Position numbers and translations under genes: made by a program. DNA of 64,000 bases from Cerioporus squamosus (lineage: Eukaryota > Basidiomycota > Agaricomycetes > Polyporales > Polyporaceae): contig JABYQS010000178.1 in NCBI GenBank assembly GCA_022592435.1, positions 1-64,000 of the forward strand. The letters are read 5' to 3'. Below are positions 43,172 to 53,657 of the stretch, piece after piece. Positions within the stretch are counted from its first letter, which is position 1. Every line of letters begins with the position of its first letter. The notes below the pieces were generated by a model that ran no database searches, had not been told where the DNA came from, and saw nothing but the letters and a program-made list of their open reading frames with translations.

Positions 43172-43789
43172 AACACACTGTCCGCTCGCTCCCATACCAG
43201 CACTTCCAATGCATGTGCTTTGCAGTTTCTATTGCATGCTGTCAATGCATTTGAGAACTGGATGTGGTACGCTTTGCAGTGCCACTCAAGAAAATAAGTT
43301 ACGTTCTCATTACTACTGCCATGTAGTGATCGGCTGTGTGAACTTCCTGCTGATCTCCTTTGTCAGGCAGAGATCTGACATGTCGCCCGTGTCGCGTCGC
43401 GGTGACATCACACTTACTGTCGAGGCGAGAACTTGAGGTACGTGATCGCGGGCGGAGGCCCTTGTACTTGGGGTACACAAGAGTTCAAATTCAGTTCGAG
43501 AACACTACGTACAAAGACGACAATGAAGGCGTAAGAATTCCAGCTTGTACGGCGTAGACGGAAACTGCGTAGTCGGTGTATCCGAGGACGACAGTGCTCC
43601 GTGGTAGACAAGGTTCATGGAGGTTCTGTCGCAGCGAGGACGCCCACCTACCCAAGTTTGGCGTCTACCTCGTGGTACCTGGCTTACATAATGGTATACG
43701 AAAGTAGTGAAGGTCGGGCCTTAACACAGTGAGTGCCGCGTTGTGAGCGCCATCATGATATATGCTGCTCCAAATACTCCATCCCCGTC
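43172..43789. other. Intergenic region
   Basis: Short frames only. Nothing with a domain, splice chain or repeat structure was found. It separates the oxygenase gene from the poly(T) tract that marks the LINE remnant. Confidence 0.45.
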
Positions 43790-44487
43790 TTTTTTTTTTT
43801 CGAGATCTAGCTTATATACCCCGCTCGTACTTGGTACAGGTGCGGCATGAGTACTACTGAGTACTACGTTCTATAGGATCCACAGTGGCAGGCGAGTGGT
43901 CTCAGCCAAGGGCGCCGACATCTAAGGGCTCCGTGGGTTCCGAAGGTTCGTAACCGCAGTCGCAAGTTCGCAGAACCGAGGTTCACGCGATGCACATTAG
44001 CTGGGCGCGTCCGCGAACGTGAACGCGCTCTCATTCACGGTCAGGAACGAGTTCAGATCGCGATATGCACTGACTCGTTGCAGAAATTCGAATTCTCCCC
44101 GGCAGTTCCACCAACGGCGGTACCGCTTGCACTTCAACAGGACGTGTGCGCGATCTTGGAGCACACCGCAGTCCGGACAGTCCGTTGGCTCGTCCGGGAA
44201 GAAGCGGCGCCGGTACGATCCCAGCGGCGCATGGTTGAGAACAGCGCGACAGAACCGCACCATATTAACCTTGGACCCCCCATGCGTTTAAAGCGCGGGA
44301 GGTTTCGTGTGACTCGGTGAGTCAAAGACCTTCAGCCGGAGGAAATTCTGAGTCCATCCCCGTCTAGATGCTGAGCACGCCCACCGTAGACTCAGCAAGG
44401 CTTCCACCAGAAGCTGGAGTCTTTCCGAGTCTTTTGACAGCGAGTTCAGCCACATGCCACGCATACTCAAGACTCACCGGGCGGGTT
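43790..44487 (-). mobile_element. 5'-truncated LINE (Tad-like) 3' end
   Basis: On the minus strand a frame from 44263 to 43997 reads MVRFCRAVLNHAPLGSYRRR and FFPDEPTDCPDCGVLQDRAH with VLLKCKRYRRWWNC. This is the C-terminal zinc-knuckle-like CxxC...H...C region usual at the end of fungal LINE ORF2 proteins. Upstream to about 44480 related but interrupted sequence is present. A run of 11-12 T on the plus strand at 43791-43802 would be the element's poly(A) tail, 200 bp past the ORF stop. No reverse transcriptase core is present, so this is a dead 5'-truncated insertion. Confidence 0.65.
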
Positions 44488-46100
44488 TAAAGAGAAGGAC
44501 AAGGACAAGGACAAGGAGCTTCCTATTGAGGCTATCCTCGACCAGCAGGATGAGGAGAAGCAGGAGGAACTGGAGGCCGTCACAATGAGCACTCGTGGCG
44601 TTGCGCCCTCCGCCACCACAGCATCACGCCTTCAATGTTCCAACCTCTCACTCTAGGCAAGGGGATGTTTGATGCCATCGCCGAGCTGACGAAGAACAGC
44701 CCTGCTCCCGCGGTGGCCGCTACTGCCGGCGAGTCTCATCTAGTCAGCGGCTTCGTGCCCCGAAGCGTTCGCAGCGATCGATGTTCCTGCCCCGCTCCCC
44801 ACCAACTCCAGCAAGCGGTTCAGCCTCCAGTTTACACCCACCTCCCCCACGCTCTGCAGCTCCCCGAAATCCTACGTGGATGCGATGGTGGAGGACGATG
44901 AGGCTTTCGAGGAGGACAAGGCCGCGATGCAGCGCAGCGCGGCTCTTGCCAGCCAGCGTCGGTACCACGAGCAGTGTCGCAAGTTCACGTGCAACGTCCA
45001 CCTCAACACCGTCATCGTCGAGAAGGCCGAGGACGTGCCCGAGGATGCATCCCCTCCGCAGGAGGCTGAGATATCCTTCTGGCAGCTCATCCGCGACATC
45101 TACCCCACCCCCCCCCCCCCCCCCCAACAAGCCTCTTATCCTCGTCGGCATGATCATTTGCGTGCTCAGGCTGAGCGGTACCATCACCCCGCTCTTCTCG
45201 TACCTGCTTTTGCGACTCTTCTACGAGGTCTCGAACGGCGCGCGCAACGTGTCCATCATCAACATCTATGGCGTGATCGTGCTGGCAGTCGCGGCCGCAG
45301 ATGGCCTCTTCATTGGCCTGGAGATCTTCATCATGGAGAACGCGGTGATGGACTGGGTGACCCACATCCGTGAGGTCTGCTTCAAGTGCGTCCTCGCTCA
45401 GGACAAGAAGTGGTTCGACAAGACCAGGAACGCCCCGGTCCGCCTCGTCCAGATCCTCATCAAGGACGGCGACGACGCCCGCACGCTCATTGCGAGCGTG
45501 CTCTGCCAGACACTCGTCGTCTCTGCGATGCTTGGCGTCGGGCTGATCTGGGCACTGGCCCGCGGGTGGCAGCTCACGCTTGTCGGCTTCGCGATCGCGC
45601 CAGTGTTCGCTGGCGTGATGGCACTGCAGTCGAACCTCATCTCCAAGTGCGAGGAGCACAACAAGCGTGCGCGCGAGGAAGTTGCAAAGCAGTACTATGA
45701 TGTGAGTCGTTCTCTTCCACTTTTTGGGATATGTTGCTCAAACCACTCTGCTCTAGGCGATCTCAAATGTCCGCGCAATACGTGCGATGGGCTTCGAAGA
45801 CGCGTTCCAGGAGAAGTTCGACTCTGCTGTCGACTCCGCACTCAGCACCGGGGTGCGCGGCGCGTTCGTTGAGGGCTGAGCAGCCAAACCTGTTCGATGC
45901 TTCGATAGCTGAGAACATCCGGTATGGCAACAAGTCGCTCTCCATGGAGGACATTTGTCACGCTGCGAAGGCCGCGAACGTGCATGAGTTCGTCGAGTCG
46001 CTCCCGAAGGGTTAGGACACGCCCGTCGGCGAGAACGCGTCGCTCATCTCTGGCGGCCCATACGCGATATCAATGCACATCCTGCTTGCTGAAATCCGCA
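44488..46100 (+). pseudogene. Ste6-like ABC exporter, second half, broken
   Basis: The sequence matches the linker and second transmembrane domain of a fungal mating-pheromone exporter of the ABCB type. It reads FDAIAELTKNSPAPAVAATA, YVDAMVEDDEAFEEDKAAMQ, ISFWQLIRDIYP, then NKPLILVGMIICVLR, VSIINIYGVIVLAVAAADGL, CVLAQDKKWFDKTRNAPVRL and ARGWQLTLVGFAIAPVFAGV. A frame change falls near 44760. A homopolymer of about 17 C (45108-45125) shifts the frame between the linker and the membrane domain. One intron (45701-45757) survives. After GVRGAFVEG the rest of the membrane domain and the Walker A region are deleted, and EQPNLFDASIAENIRYGNKS with VHEFVESLPKG (nucleotide-binding domain) follows in another frame. 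The sequence degenerates after SLISGG. No functional transporter can be made. Confidence 0.85.
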
Positions 46101-46526
46101 TGCTGGGTGCCAATACTGACCACCGGGGTCATCGTCATCGTCCCCCGGCAGCAAGCCCACGCAGCGTAACCGGCTGCTCACAACTCTCGCACCTGACCAT
46201 GTTCTGATGTCTGCTGCCAGTGCAACCCGGACAGCCCGGACCCCAAGTGTACGAAGACGCGATTGGCCTTGTGAGTCAGACTTCACGCTTCCACGTCCCG
46301 GTGACGAGCGACGGTCGTGCCAGGCATCGAACCTACCGGCCGACGAAGTTTGTCGAATCTGCCTTTCCGATGTCACACCGCGTAACCTTGCTGACCGGAG
46401 TAGAGTACAATGATGAATGGCATTCAGGTGGTGGGATTATACACAGAACACGAACGAAAGAGAGAGCTCTAGATAGGATGTGCGGAGATGTGATCTGCAG
46501 CGAACAACGGAGCGCTGCGTCCAGCC
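46101..46526. other. Intergenic region after the ABC remnant
   Basis: Short frames without support. It contains the fading 3' end of the exporter remnant and the 3' flank of the minus-strand gene that stops at 46527. Confidence 0.4.
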
Positions 46527-47384
46527 CTAGTTCGAAGTGGCACTGAGCCATTCGTACTCGTCGACTTTGACTGCGGAAGTCAAGTGAGTGATCACTCACA
46601 CGAACCGTGAGCGCAGGAAAATGAACATACGCGTTCGACCATTACGAGACTCCTCGTCCTGCTCAATGCCCCGCGCAGCGCTCTTCTCTTCCTTGCGGCG
46701 CAAGCGCTCTATCTCCTTAGGGTTGTCGTAAGGAGCGACCGTCGGCTTGAAGAAGGAGAGGAAGTCGTCGGCCAGACGTCTGGTCTGTTGATCAACCAAA
46801 AGACGACGGTTGACCTGAGTGTTCCGAATCTGTGTGACGGCGTTGAGGAAGCCCCAGAACTCGGTGTCGTACTCGAACTTGAATTGCGCCCAGCGCCTGT
46901 AGCCGTCAATGTTCAAGGAAATGATGAGCTTGGACTGTGAATGACATGAGTTAGCACGATGAGCAGAGGGTCAACGAATCGAGTCACTGACCACTTCGAC
47001 AGACATACACATCTTCTCGTCGATCTCCTCAATGAACAGGCTGCGGACTCTTCGATTGCCTTGCCCGAGCCAGTAGTGATAGTTATCCTTGGCCATGACG
47101 GCAACTGTCCAGTCTGGTTAGCACACGTGAACATGATAGAGAAGAATCGACATGGCTCACAAGTGGCAGGTGCAATCTCGGCGATGACGACGAACACGAG
47201 ATCGGTTTCTTCTGGGTCGTCGGGGTCACCGAAAGGTCCCTTCGAAATCTCCACGTCGGTAAGTTCGACGAACACCCCGGAATAGAGGGGATAGATGGGA
47301 CTAGCCGCCGGCTGTTAGAGAGAGATCGCATGGCCTGATAGGCGAAAACTTACACAGTCGCGTCAGCGGTAGTAGCGGAGTTCA
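46527..47384 (-). CDS. Hypothetical protein, about 220 aa
   Basis: ATG at 47384 (MNSATTADAT) joins across an intron to PIYPLYSGVFVELTDVEISK and ETDLVFVVIAEIAPATCEP. Further introns lead to VAVMAKDNYHYWLGQGNRRV with RSLFIEEIDEKMCMSVEV, then SLNIDGYRRWAQFKFEYDTE and FWGFLNAVTQIRNTQVNRRL. The charged helical segment EIERLRRKEEKSAARGIEQD follows. The final exon, after GTGAGTGAT...TTCCGCAG, reads KVDEYEWLSATSN with a stop at 46527-46529. All junctions preserve frame and the mix of strands and helices looks like a folded soluble protein, but no family is recognised. It lies between two broken regions and itself appears intact. Confidence 0.65.
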
Positions 47385-47897
47385 TCTTGCCGGGAGATGC
47401 GGATGTCGATGCTCGTGGATGAGTTAGTAGATGAGGTGGAGAATGCTGCAGAGTAAGCCTTGCAGAGCGGCGACGTGGGGATGTCGTGCAGGATGTTCTT
47501 GGCCGAGTATCGACGACTGGCGATGCCATTTATGTTGAACGATGTCTTTGTGTCGACGTTGCAGCAGAACATGAGTTCAAGGCGCAGTCATGGTGGGCGT
47601 TGTGCCACCCATTTCCCCTTCTCGGTGCATACATGGACAATGGAGTCGTGATGCTGGCACGCCAGGAGGGTGAGGCAAGGCTTCCATGAGGGCCTCCCTC
47701 CCTCGAAACGGTTCCTGCCGCGTCATCGAGCACGGCATGATGCATCCGGTCTTTGTTCGGTTTCACGGTCAGGAGGCTTATCTAGCTGACATCGCATTGG
47801 GTAGACGTGAGGTTGGGGATGTGATTGCTAAAGAAGGTAAGCTGGTTGGAGACCCTCCGGTCAGGCGGCGGAGGTTTGAGGACGTATGCCTACCATA
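47385..47897. other. Unresolved region
   Basis: Overlapping frames on both strands (47686-47922 plus, 47530-47766 minus) could be exons of either neighbour but lack a consistent splice chain. No repeat or mobile-element end is seen. Confidence 0.35.
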
Positions 47898-48242
47898 TCA
47901 AGTAATCAGCTGCCTTCTGTGATTCGGAGGGTGCCTGAACAAAGGATACACATACTGGTCGACAATGAACTTGTGGCCATCGAAGAGCAGACATGCGCAC
48001 GGCGTACCATGCACGGAGGTCCGGAGAGCGATCCCGGTAGCTGCATCGCGGCTTGCTTGGTGGTGGCCGTGCAAGGCAAAGCATGCCCCAACGTGCACCA
48101 GTCGCGCCCGCTCATCGCAGTTCAGTACCTTCACAGCGGCCTCAGAAAAGGAGGCGCACTCGGTACTCGAGCCAGAACAATTCACGTATGTCGGCTCGTG
48201 GACACCAGAGGCGCTGCGTACAAGGAGACGCGGACCGGCCAA
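47898..48242 (-). CDS. Hypothetical protein, about 114 aa
   Basis: An uninterrupted minus-strand frame from ATG 48242 reads MAGPRLLVRSASGVHEPTYV, CASFSEAAVKVLNCDERARL, VHVGACFALHGHHQASRDAA, CACLLFDGHKFIVDQYVYPL and ends at 47898. The composition is protein-like with several Cys and His. An alternative splice at GTATGTGTATCC would remove YVYPLFRHPPNHR and change the last residues. It could be the 5' exon of a longer gene extending toward 47530. No family recognised. Confidence 0.45.
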   Translation of the reverse strand: MAGPRLLVRSASGVHEPTYVNCSGSSTECASFSEAAVKVLNCDERARLVHVGACFALHGHHQASRDAATGIALRTSVHGTPCACLLFDGHKFIVDQYVYPLFRHPPNHRRQLIT

Positions 48243-48828
48243 GCCAGGTGCGCGTAGCGTGATATAGCTACTGAGTTGCGTGCACCAGGAGGGAGGAATG
48301 TCGGCTGATGCAACGAAAGCCGTTCAAAGGTGTCGCACACCCACTTAGACTACCCACAATCCATGCATCAGCAATCAGTCCAGCATGCAGGATAGGATGC
48401 ACAAGTTAACTCATCTCGGGGCCATCGACCCATTCGGAGCCTGAGAGGTCGTCGCCGGCAATGCTATGTGAGTTATCAAATGAGATATGTTATGGCAATG
48501 AAGCTCAGTTAGTGCAGAGCACGGTGGCTGGTTTGATGACAACATACGCCAGGCGAGGCCCGTCGGAAGATGAGAAAGATTAGGAGTTAGGAGTTAGTTA
48601 TCAGATAAGTTGATGGGCGGCTAATAGTTGAGCGACAGATTGCCAGATACGGCAGGTTTTATCAGCCATTGACAAGTGCTTGTGGTCTGTTCACCTGCGC
48701 ACGAACGACCGCTAGCCTGCTGCCTCCGTTGTACTCTCGAGTGTTCAGGGCGAGCTGCATCAACGATGTTGTTCACTTGCTTAATTTACGACACGGGTGG
48801 GAACCGTGCTTGCGTGCTGTGTTGAACA
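48243..48828. other. Intergenic flank of the right inverted-repeat arm
   Basis: No supported gene. This flank shares no visible similarity with the corresponding flank of the left arm beyond 20260, which fixes the duplication border at 48829. Confidence 0.5.
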
Positions 48829-48836
48829 CCATGTCA

Positions 48837-49531
48837 GGAAGCTCAGAACATCACCTGCGTTCTTCTCCTCATCCTCCTACTCCTGCTCCTTGTCGACATT
48901 ACTCCTCGAGTACCCTCTTCGTCTCTTGGTCTAGCGGCTACGGTGCTTGTGCACTCTCACTGCTCTGTGTGGGATATTGACCCGCGACTGATAGTTTCGG
49001 CGGCCACGTCAGGAGGGCTCGCTTGCACGTGTTGACTGGTAAAGGTGAGTAGAGTGTGTTGACACACCGTATGATATGTACTCATCATGCGCGCAGAGAC
49101 GGTGCTTGGATGTCGCACGCTGCTGAGCTGTTCGCAAGAGCAGTCCAGCGGAGATCAATGATCATCTCACTTGGTCGGCAGCTCGGGCGAGTGGATCTGG
49201 CGTCGCCATCCAATTCACTCGACATGAAGGTCGCCCAATGCACCGACGCGACAAGTTTGAGGAAGGGGGCCTTGGTAGCAGAGTTCTGCAGCCGAGAGTA
49301 CGCACCGATTGCGGAGGAGCATGTGCCCAGTGTGAGTCTTCGGTCTCCATTCCCGTCCCTTCGTAGGCTGAGAGCGGTTGTTCACAGATCACATCTATTA
49401 CATCCTCAATCGAGGTTACAGCTGACCAAACTTGGATATGGGTGTTGGGTTCGGGAGCGATGGCAAGGATGCGGATAGGGTGGAAAGGTAATTTATTTAC
49501 AATCCAATCTGTCTCGGAAGAGGTGGAGTGA
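48837..49531 (+). pseudogene. Copy of the small unknown gene lacking its start codon
   Basis: This is the duplicate of the minus-strand gene at 19558-20266. The coding exons and introns are retained (VLVHSHCSVWDIDPRLIVSA, DGAWMSHAAELFARAVQRRS, VTADQTWIWVLGSG, stop TGA 49529-49531). The duplication border lies after the first codons of the left copy, so the ATG is missing. An in-frame TGA occurs about 6 nt upstream of the border. Translation would need another start; the nearest ATG (48831) is out of frame. Confidence 0.5.
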
Positions 49532-50130
49532 CGCGCTTGCTTCCGTTTTGCAGTTTATGTGTCTTGAGCTCTTGAACAAACCTGCGAAGCAGAAGTTGAA
49601 GGCCGGAGGACTACACGCCGGTGAGTACTCACTTGCGCACAGCGAGCTTGGCTGCCTCCGACGCGAAATGCCCCCCCATGCGCTGGACGAGGACGAATTC
49701 ACCGGAGCGCATGACTAGGATCTCGCCGCGGACCTCTGCGCCAGGGACGAGCTTGGACAAGGCGAGGTTGAGCGGGGAGTGCGGGCGCGCCTGATATGCG
49801 ATGAGGAAGCGATATTCCTTGTGCTCGTAAATGTCCCTAACGCGAACGTCGCATTCATGGATATGGGTGGTCGAACCGAGAATGTTTTCGAATACCGGGA
49901 AGCGTTTCGCGACCGCGCTCTCGACCAGCGGGAAGAGGGTCACGACCTTGACAGGTTCGGCATCAACAGAGGCTGACCCGAAGTACAGGCCTTGCAAATA
50001 CTGGGGGTTTCCCTGCGAGAGAACAGGAAGAGTCAGCGACATGTCAGAACAAAGAACAAAGACTCGCACTGACATTGGTGACCGGGCACGGCACGCGGAT
50101 GGGCGACGCAGGTTGCGGGTTGTAAGGCAT
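49497..50130 (-). CDS. Conserved-looking hypothetical protein, about 170 aa (right copy)
   Basis: Mirror copy of 18959-19592: ATG at 50130, the same two introns and a TAA at 49497-49499. The protein sequence appears identical to the left copy; one base change was noticed inside the first intron. Two intact copies imply either very recent duplication or ongoing gene conversion, and double dosage if both are expressed. Family and function remain unknown. Confidence 0.8.
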
Positions 50131-50734
50131 GGCGAGGACTGGTGAGGATAGCCTGAGGATCGCGAGGATGACTGTCGGATGAGCCACAGGGTTTGTCTGT
50201 CAAAGACTGGGGGAGAAAGGGAGGAGTGGCAGGACACGCCTTCTTTCCTCCTGCCGTTGCTCGTGCCCACGTGTTGGACCATCGCCGGGATCCGGTTTCC
50301 CGCCGTTCAAGGGCAGGTTCTCTGTGCGCACGATATACAGTACCCAAGGTACGTGCGCTCTTGGTACCCAGCTCCGATTGGTGTACTACTGACAATCTAT
50401 GCACGGTTAGAGTCGCGATTGACGCAAGTTAGTTTCCATACGTGGCAATCGACTGTCTACCACGTGGCCCGCCTACTTGGACGTGCAGATGATTACGAGC
50501 AACAAGCCATCCGGGAGACATCGTTGACAAGCTCATGATTCTCTTCCTTGTCTGTGACGTGTCAAAGGTGTGTTGCTCTCGTGCCAGTTCTAGATAGTCA
50601 AAGATGATTGCTGACATGCGATTGCGTAGGACAATGCGCTTTGACTGGCAGCGTCAAAGGTCTTTGGTGACCTTGAGAGTTATTTAGTGCAGGAGTGCTC
50701 AGTCTGTTACTGTGGCCTCCCTCCTGTCGACATC

Positions 50735-52040
50735 ATGCATCCCAAGTGCCTGATATGCACCTCTCCCTTCTCCTTGGATACCGTCCAAGGACGTCCCGTT
50801 GCTCTCGCAGGCTGTGGTGAGGCGCTCATGACTATCAGCACCATTGTGGTTCCCTTCGTTGACTTCATCTGTCTTCAGGGCACGTATTCTGCTATGGATG
50901 CTTTCAGAAAATCATCCGAACGCCGCAGCCCTACTGTCCGTTCCGATGCAACACTCTCAACGCGTTGACTGCTCGCGATGGCACCGTCTTGGACTTAACC
51001 CTGAAGGAGCGTGACTTCGAAGCTGACAGCCGTGCTGTCAAGGAGAAGTATGCATAGGCTTTGTCGTGTTGTGACTGGCGCTGATGCAGTTAGCTACAGG
51101 AAGAGAGTGGAATGTAGCCGTGCTAGCTCTCGTGTGCACAAGACGCGGAGAGATATGAAGAATGAGATTGCGCTGCTCACTACTCTGGTCAACAACCAGG
51201 AAAACGTCGCCGCCCGGCGTATCTCTTACATTACTCGCGACGCAGCCAAGGCCGAGAAGTTGCGGGAAGCGATCGTCCAGAAGCAGAGTGCTCGTCCTGA
51301 GCATGCGTCCGGGAACTCTACTATTTCGCGTGACGACAGCTGCAGCCCTGAGAGCTCTGCGAGATCTCCTGTGGTAAGCCGCTTTGGAGCCTTTCTCGCT
51401 TCTTTGGTGTCTAACACACACTCAGACACCACTCCGTCGCTCGTCCCGACTCGCCCGGATGTCGGAGCAACAGCGCAACAGGCCAGCACCATCTCGCGTG
51501 GTTGGCAGTGGACCGGACATTAGCCGCAACAGGCTGGAAACGGGTCCGTCCGATGAGAGCGACTCCAGTATCGAGGGCGCGAGTTCTCTTGGAGAGGGCA
51601 GCAGCTCTGTTGGCCTCGGCTCCGTGCAGAGCTCTTCAATCGGACGCGACGACGAGGTGAGTCCGTCAAGTCTGACGTTGTTCTGGGGCAGCTATCCTAA
51701 ATCCATAGCACAGACCATCCTGTTGCCGTCGGGCGTTGCTCGCATGCCTCCCCGCAAACGTTATGGCAGACAGGCGAGGGAGCGGTTTGGGAACCGCGCC
51801 TCCGGCCGCTCAACGACCGCCTTTGCCTCTGTCGCTGAATCTGGTGATTCGTATGATCAAGCACAAGTCACGCCCAGTCGCCACGGGGCGAGACGCACCC
51901 TAACGCACAGCTCAACTGCCGGTCGCCATGATGTTCACGACAGACGCGACGGTTCTGCGAGAGAGCACCCTGAAGTCTTTCACTTAGACGACGAAGGGCA
52001 ATATGCACACGAGGATGCCGGCACTTGCACGATTGCCTGA
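50735..52040 (+). CDS. RING-finger protein, right copy
   Basis: ATG at 50735 (MHPKCLICTSPFSLD) and the same C3HC4 RING as the left copy, spliced across GTGAGGCGC...CTTCAG. A basic helical segment follows (VHKTRRDMKNEIALLTTLVN, SYITRDAAKAEKLREAIVQK), then after a 52-nt intron PLRRSSRLARMSEQQRN. Beyond GEGSSSV the tail is unrelated to the left copy: TILLPSGVARMPPRKRYGRQ, SYDQAQVTPSRHGARR and HPEVFHLDDEGQYAHEDAG, ending at TGA 52038-52040. A role as E3 ubiquitin ligase is the usual inference for a RING. The unshared tail may set partner choice. Only the motif RYGRQ recurs in both tails, hinting at common ancestry even there. Confidence 0.75.
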
Positions 52041-52183
52041 TGTGGCTGTCCCTCTATGTCTGCCCTTGTCTTCTGTATGTGTCGGATACTCAATTATCAT
52101 TTACTCGTTCACTATTCTGTGTTGACATATGTCTGTGCACCGAATCACGCTCCGCTTACCCTCCACCCTTCTTCGGATGCCTT

Positions 52184-52540
52184 TCAAATCGTTGACACGG
52201 GCTGTGTACCAAGGGACCGCTTTTCATAAACCTTGTGCACAATATAGAGACCGACTCGGTATAGGCAGTCGTTCTGTCGCCCCCACTCCCTGAGTTTGAA
52301 ACTCGTTCTGGTCACAGGACTACCATAAGGGGCTGGAGCCTGGAGGGCCTTCTTGCACAACCTAAAGAGATGCGCTCGACGCGTCGACGTGGCGGATTGT
52401 CGCCAGTGGAAGGATGACAATGTATTTTGCAGGGAATCTCGGAGAGTTTTGAGATGGACGACTGCTTTGGTCAGCCCACCGGCGTTCAAGCTTTCTGAGA
52501 CTTGCTCATCGGTAATCAGTCTCCAGTTGTTACTGATCAT
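52184..52540 (-). CDS. Possible hypothetical protein, 118 aa
   Basis: A single minus-strand frame from 52540 reads MISNNWRLITDEQVSESLNA, VVHLKTLRDSLQNTLSSFHW, AHLFRLCKKALQAPAPYGSP and ends at 52184. The composition is plausible for a small helical protein but there is no domain, and introns are unusually absent for this window. It could be a chance frame. Confidence 0.3.
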   Translation of the reverse strand: MISNNWRLITDEQVSESLNAGGLTKAVVHLKTLRDSLQNTLSSFHWRQSATSTRRAHLFRLCKKALQAPAPYGSPVTRTSFKLREWGRQNDCLYRVGLYIVHKVYEKRSLGTQPVSTI

Positions 52541-52709
52541 CAGGCGTGAACATTGTCAATTAACTTCTGCTCCATTGCCCTGACACTCGTAGAATTATTC
52601 CTTTGGCCAGTAAGTTATCGTGCCCATACCAATACCGGACAGGGTCAGTCTCGGGAGTTTCCGGATCTCAACCCGTGCACGCCTTGTGATCGTGCCTTCT
52701 ACCCGCGGG

Positions 52710-53294
52710 TTACTTGCTATCCTCCACCTCTCGCCCCTCCCGACGCTCCAGCCACTTCAGACGTTCCTGGTACAACTCGCACAGTGCTTTGACCGTAGTC
52801 CACCAACGATCGAGTTGCTCGATATGGTCCAGGTTGTAGGTGTGCTTTCCTTGCAGGGCTTCGAGTTCTTGCTCCAAATCGACCAACCCGGAGTCCTGAG
52901 CAGCAGCCTCTTCTGCAGCAGCGCTAGGTCGCAAGGTCAGCTTGGTCGCGCCTTTCCACCAACACACTAAAACTCACTTCTTCGCACATGTCGTCAAGAC
53001 CATGTCGTACTCGTCGTTGTCGTAAGTCAAGTATATTTTAGTGAATTTGTTGTCTTCCCGGATTGACGCGTTGCATAGGTAGCACGTCGCTCCCTCACGC
53101 TCAGCGCATTCTGCAATGCAATCACGATGGAATACGTGTCCTAGAACTCCGTCTTGAGTATGATTGAGGTGCGCCATCAGCAGGGATCTCGTACCACAGC
53201 TGGTTGCCACGGTCTCCGTTTCCACGTCGTTGTCTTCAGATAAGAAGGGGGCGTTGCAGATAGTGCAGAAGTGATCCATCGCGGTGGCGGGCAT
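52710..53294 (-). CDS. RING-H2 finger protein with coiled-coil tail
   Basis: ATG at 53294 (MPATAMDHFCTIC), or the internal ATG at 53279. Removing an intron (GTACGAGAT...TTCTAG, near 53149-53201) joins TETVATSCG to HVFHRDCIAECAEREGATCY and LCNASI, giving CxxC, CGHxxHxxC and CxxC, a C3H2C3 RING-H2. The segment TKIYLTYDNDEYDMVLTTCA follows. A second intron leads to AAAEEAAAQDSGLVDLEQEL, HTYNLDHIEQLDRWWTTVKA and LYQERLKWLERREGREVEDS, stop at 52710-52712. The C-terminus is a clear coiled coil. Total is about 160 residues, probably a compact E3 ligase or adaptor. It is unrelated in sequence to the C3HC4 pair nearby apart from the fold. Confidence 0.75.
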
Positions 53295-53657
53295 AGCGGT
53301 GAAGGGTGCTCTCGTTGAATGCGCAAGGAGCCCACCTTAAGTATGCTGCACAACGCCATGAGCAAGCCCTTTGCTAGGTTGCAATGCTCATTATTATCGT
53401 GTTTGTACAGGACTCGACTTGCAGCGAGAAAGATGATGATGTTTCGCTTTGCGGCCCCGTCGACGGGATGATGGATCTGTGAGTGTCGGCGTTCATTTAT
53501 ACAGCCTGATCGCACTAAAATGTTCGTAGGTACCGGTCTTAGCATCGCGAGTGTTCGGGAGCTGGAGTCGGTACTTGGCATCCGGCGGTGGAGAGTGAGC
53601 TATGTGGTGCGTGCATAACCGTCTTTGACCAAGTACGATTATCCTTTGTTTACACAG
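53295..53657. other. Divergent promoter region
   Basis: Space between the start of the RING-H2 gene (minus) and the start of the small gene at 53658 (plus). No further coding sequence is supported. Confidence 0.4.

Larger units (their letters stand above)
48829..51610. repeat. Right arm of 2.8-kb inverted duplication
   Basis: Reverse complement of 17488-20260, nearly identical. The border at 48829 (CCATGTCAGG) is sharp. The other end fades after GCAGCTCTGT at 51610. It is 9 nt longer than the left arm because of an in-frame insertion in the RING gene (KNEIALLTTLVNN here against ITLFTSLVNN on the left). It contains copies of the small unknown gene, the 170-residue gene and most of the RING gene. 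Confidence 0.95.

Noticed and set aside
44872..45187. Minus-strand frames across the ABC exporter remnant
   Set aside because: They are shadows of the plus-strand transporter sequence in GC-rich DNA and show no domain of their own.
50179..50538. 119-codon frame inside the right arm (and its mirror at 18551-18910)
   Set aside because: It occupies the 5' flank of the 170-residue gene on the opposite strand, has no motif, and is conserved only because the whole arm is duplicated.
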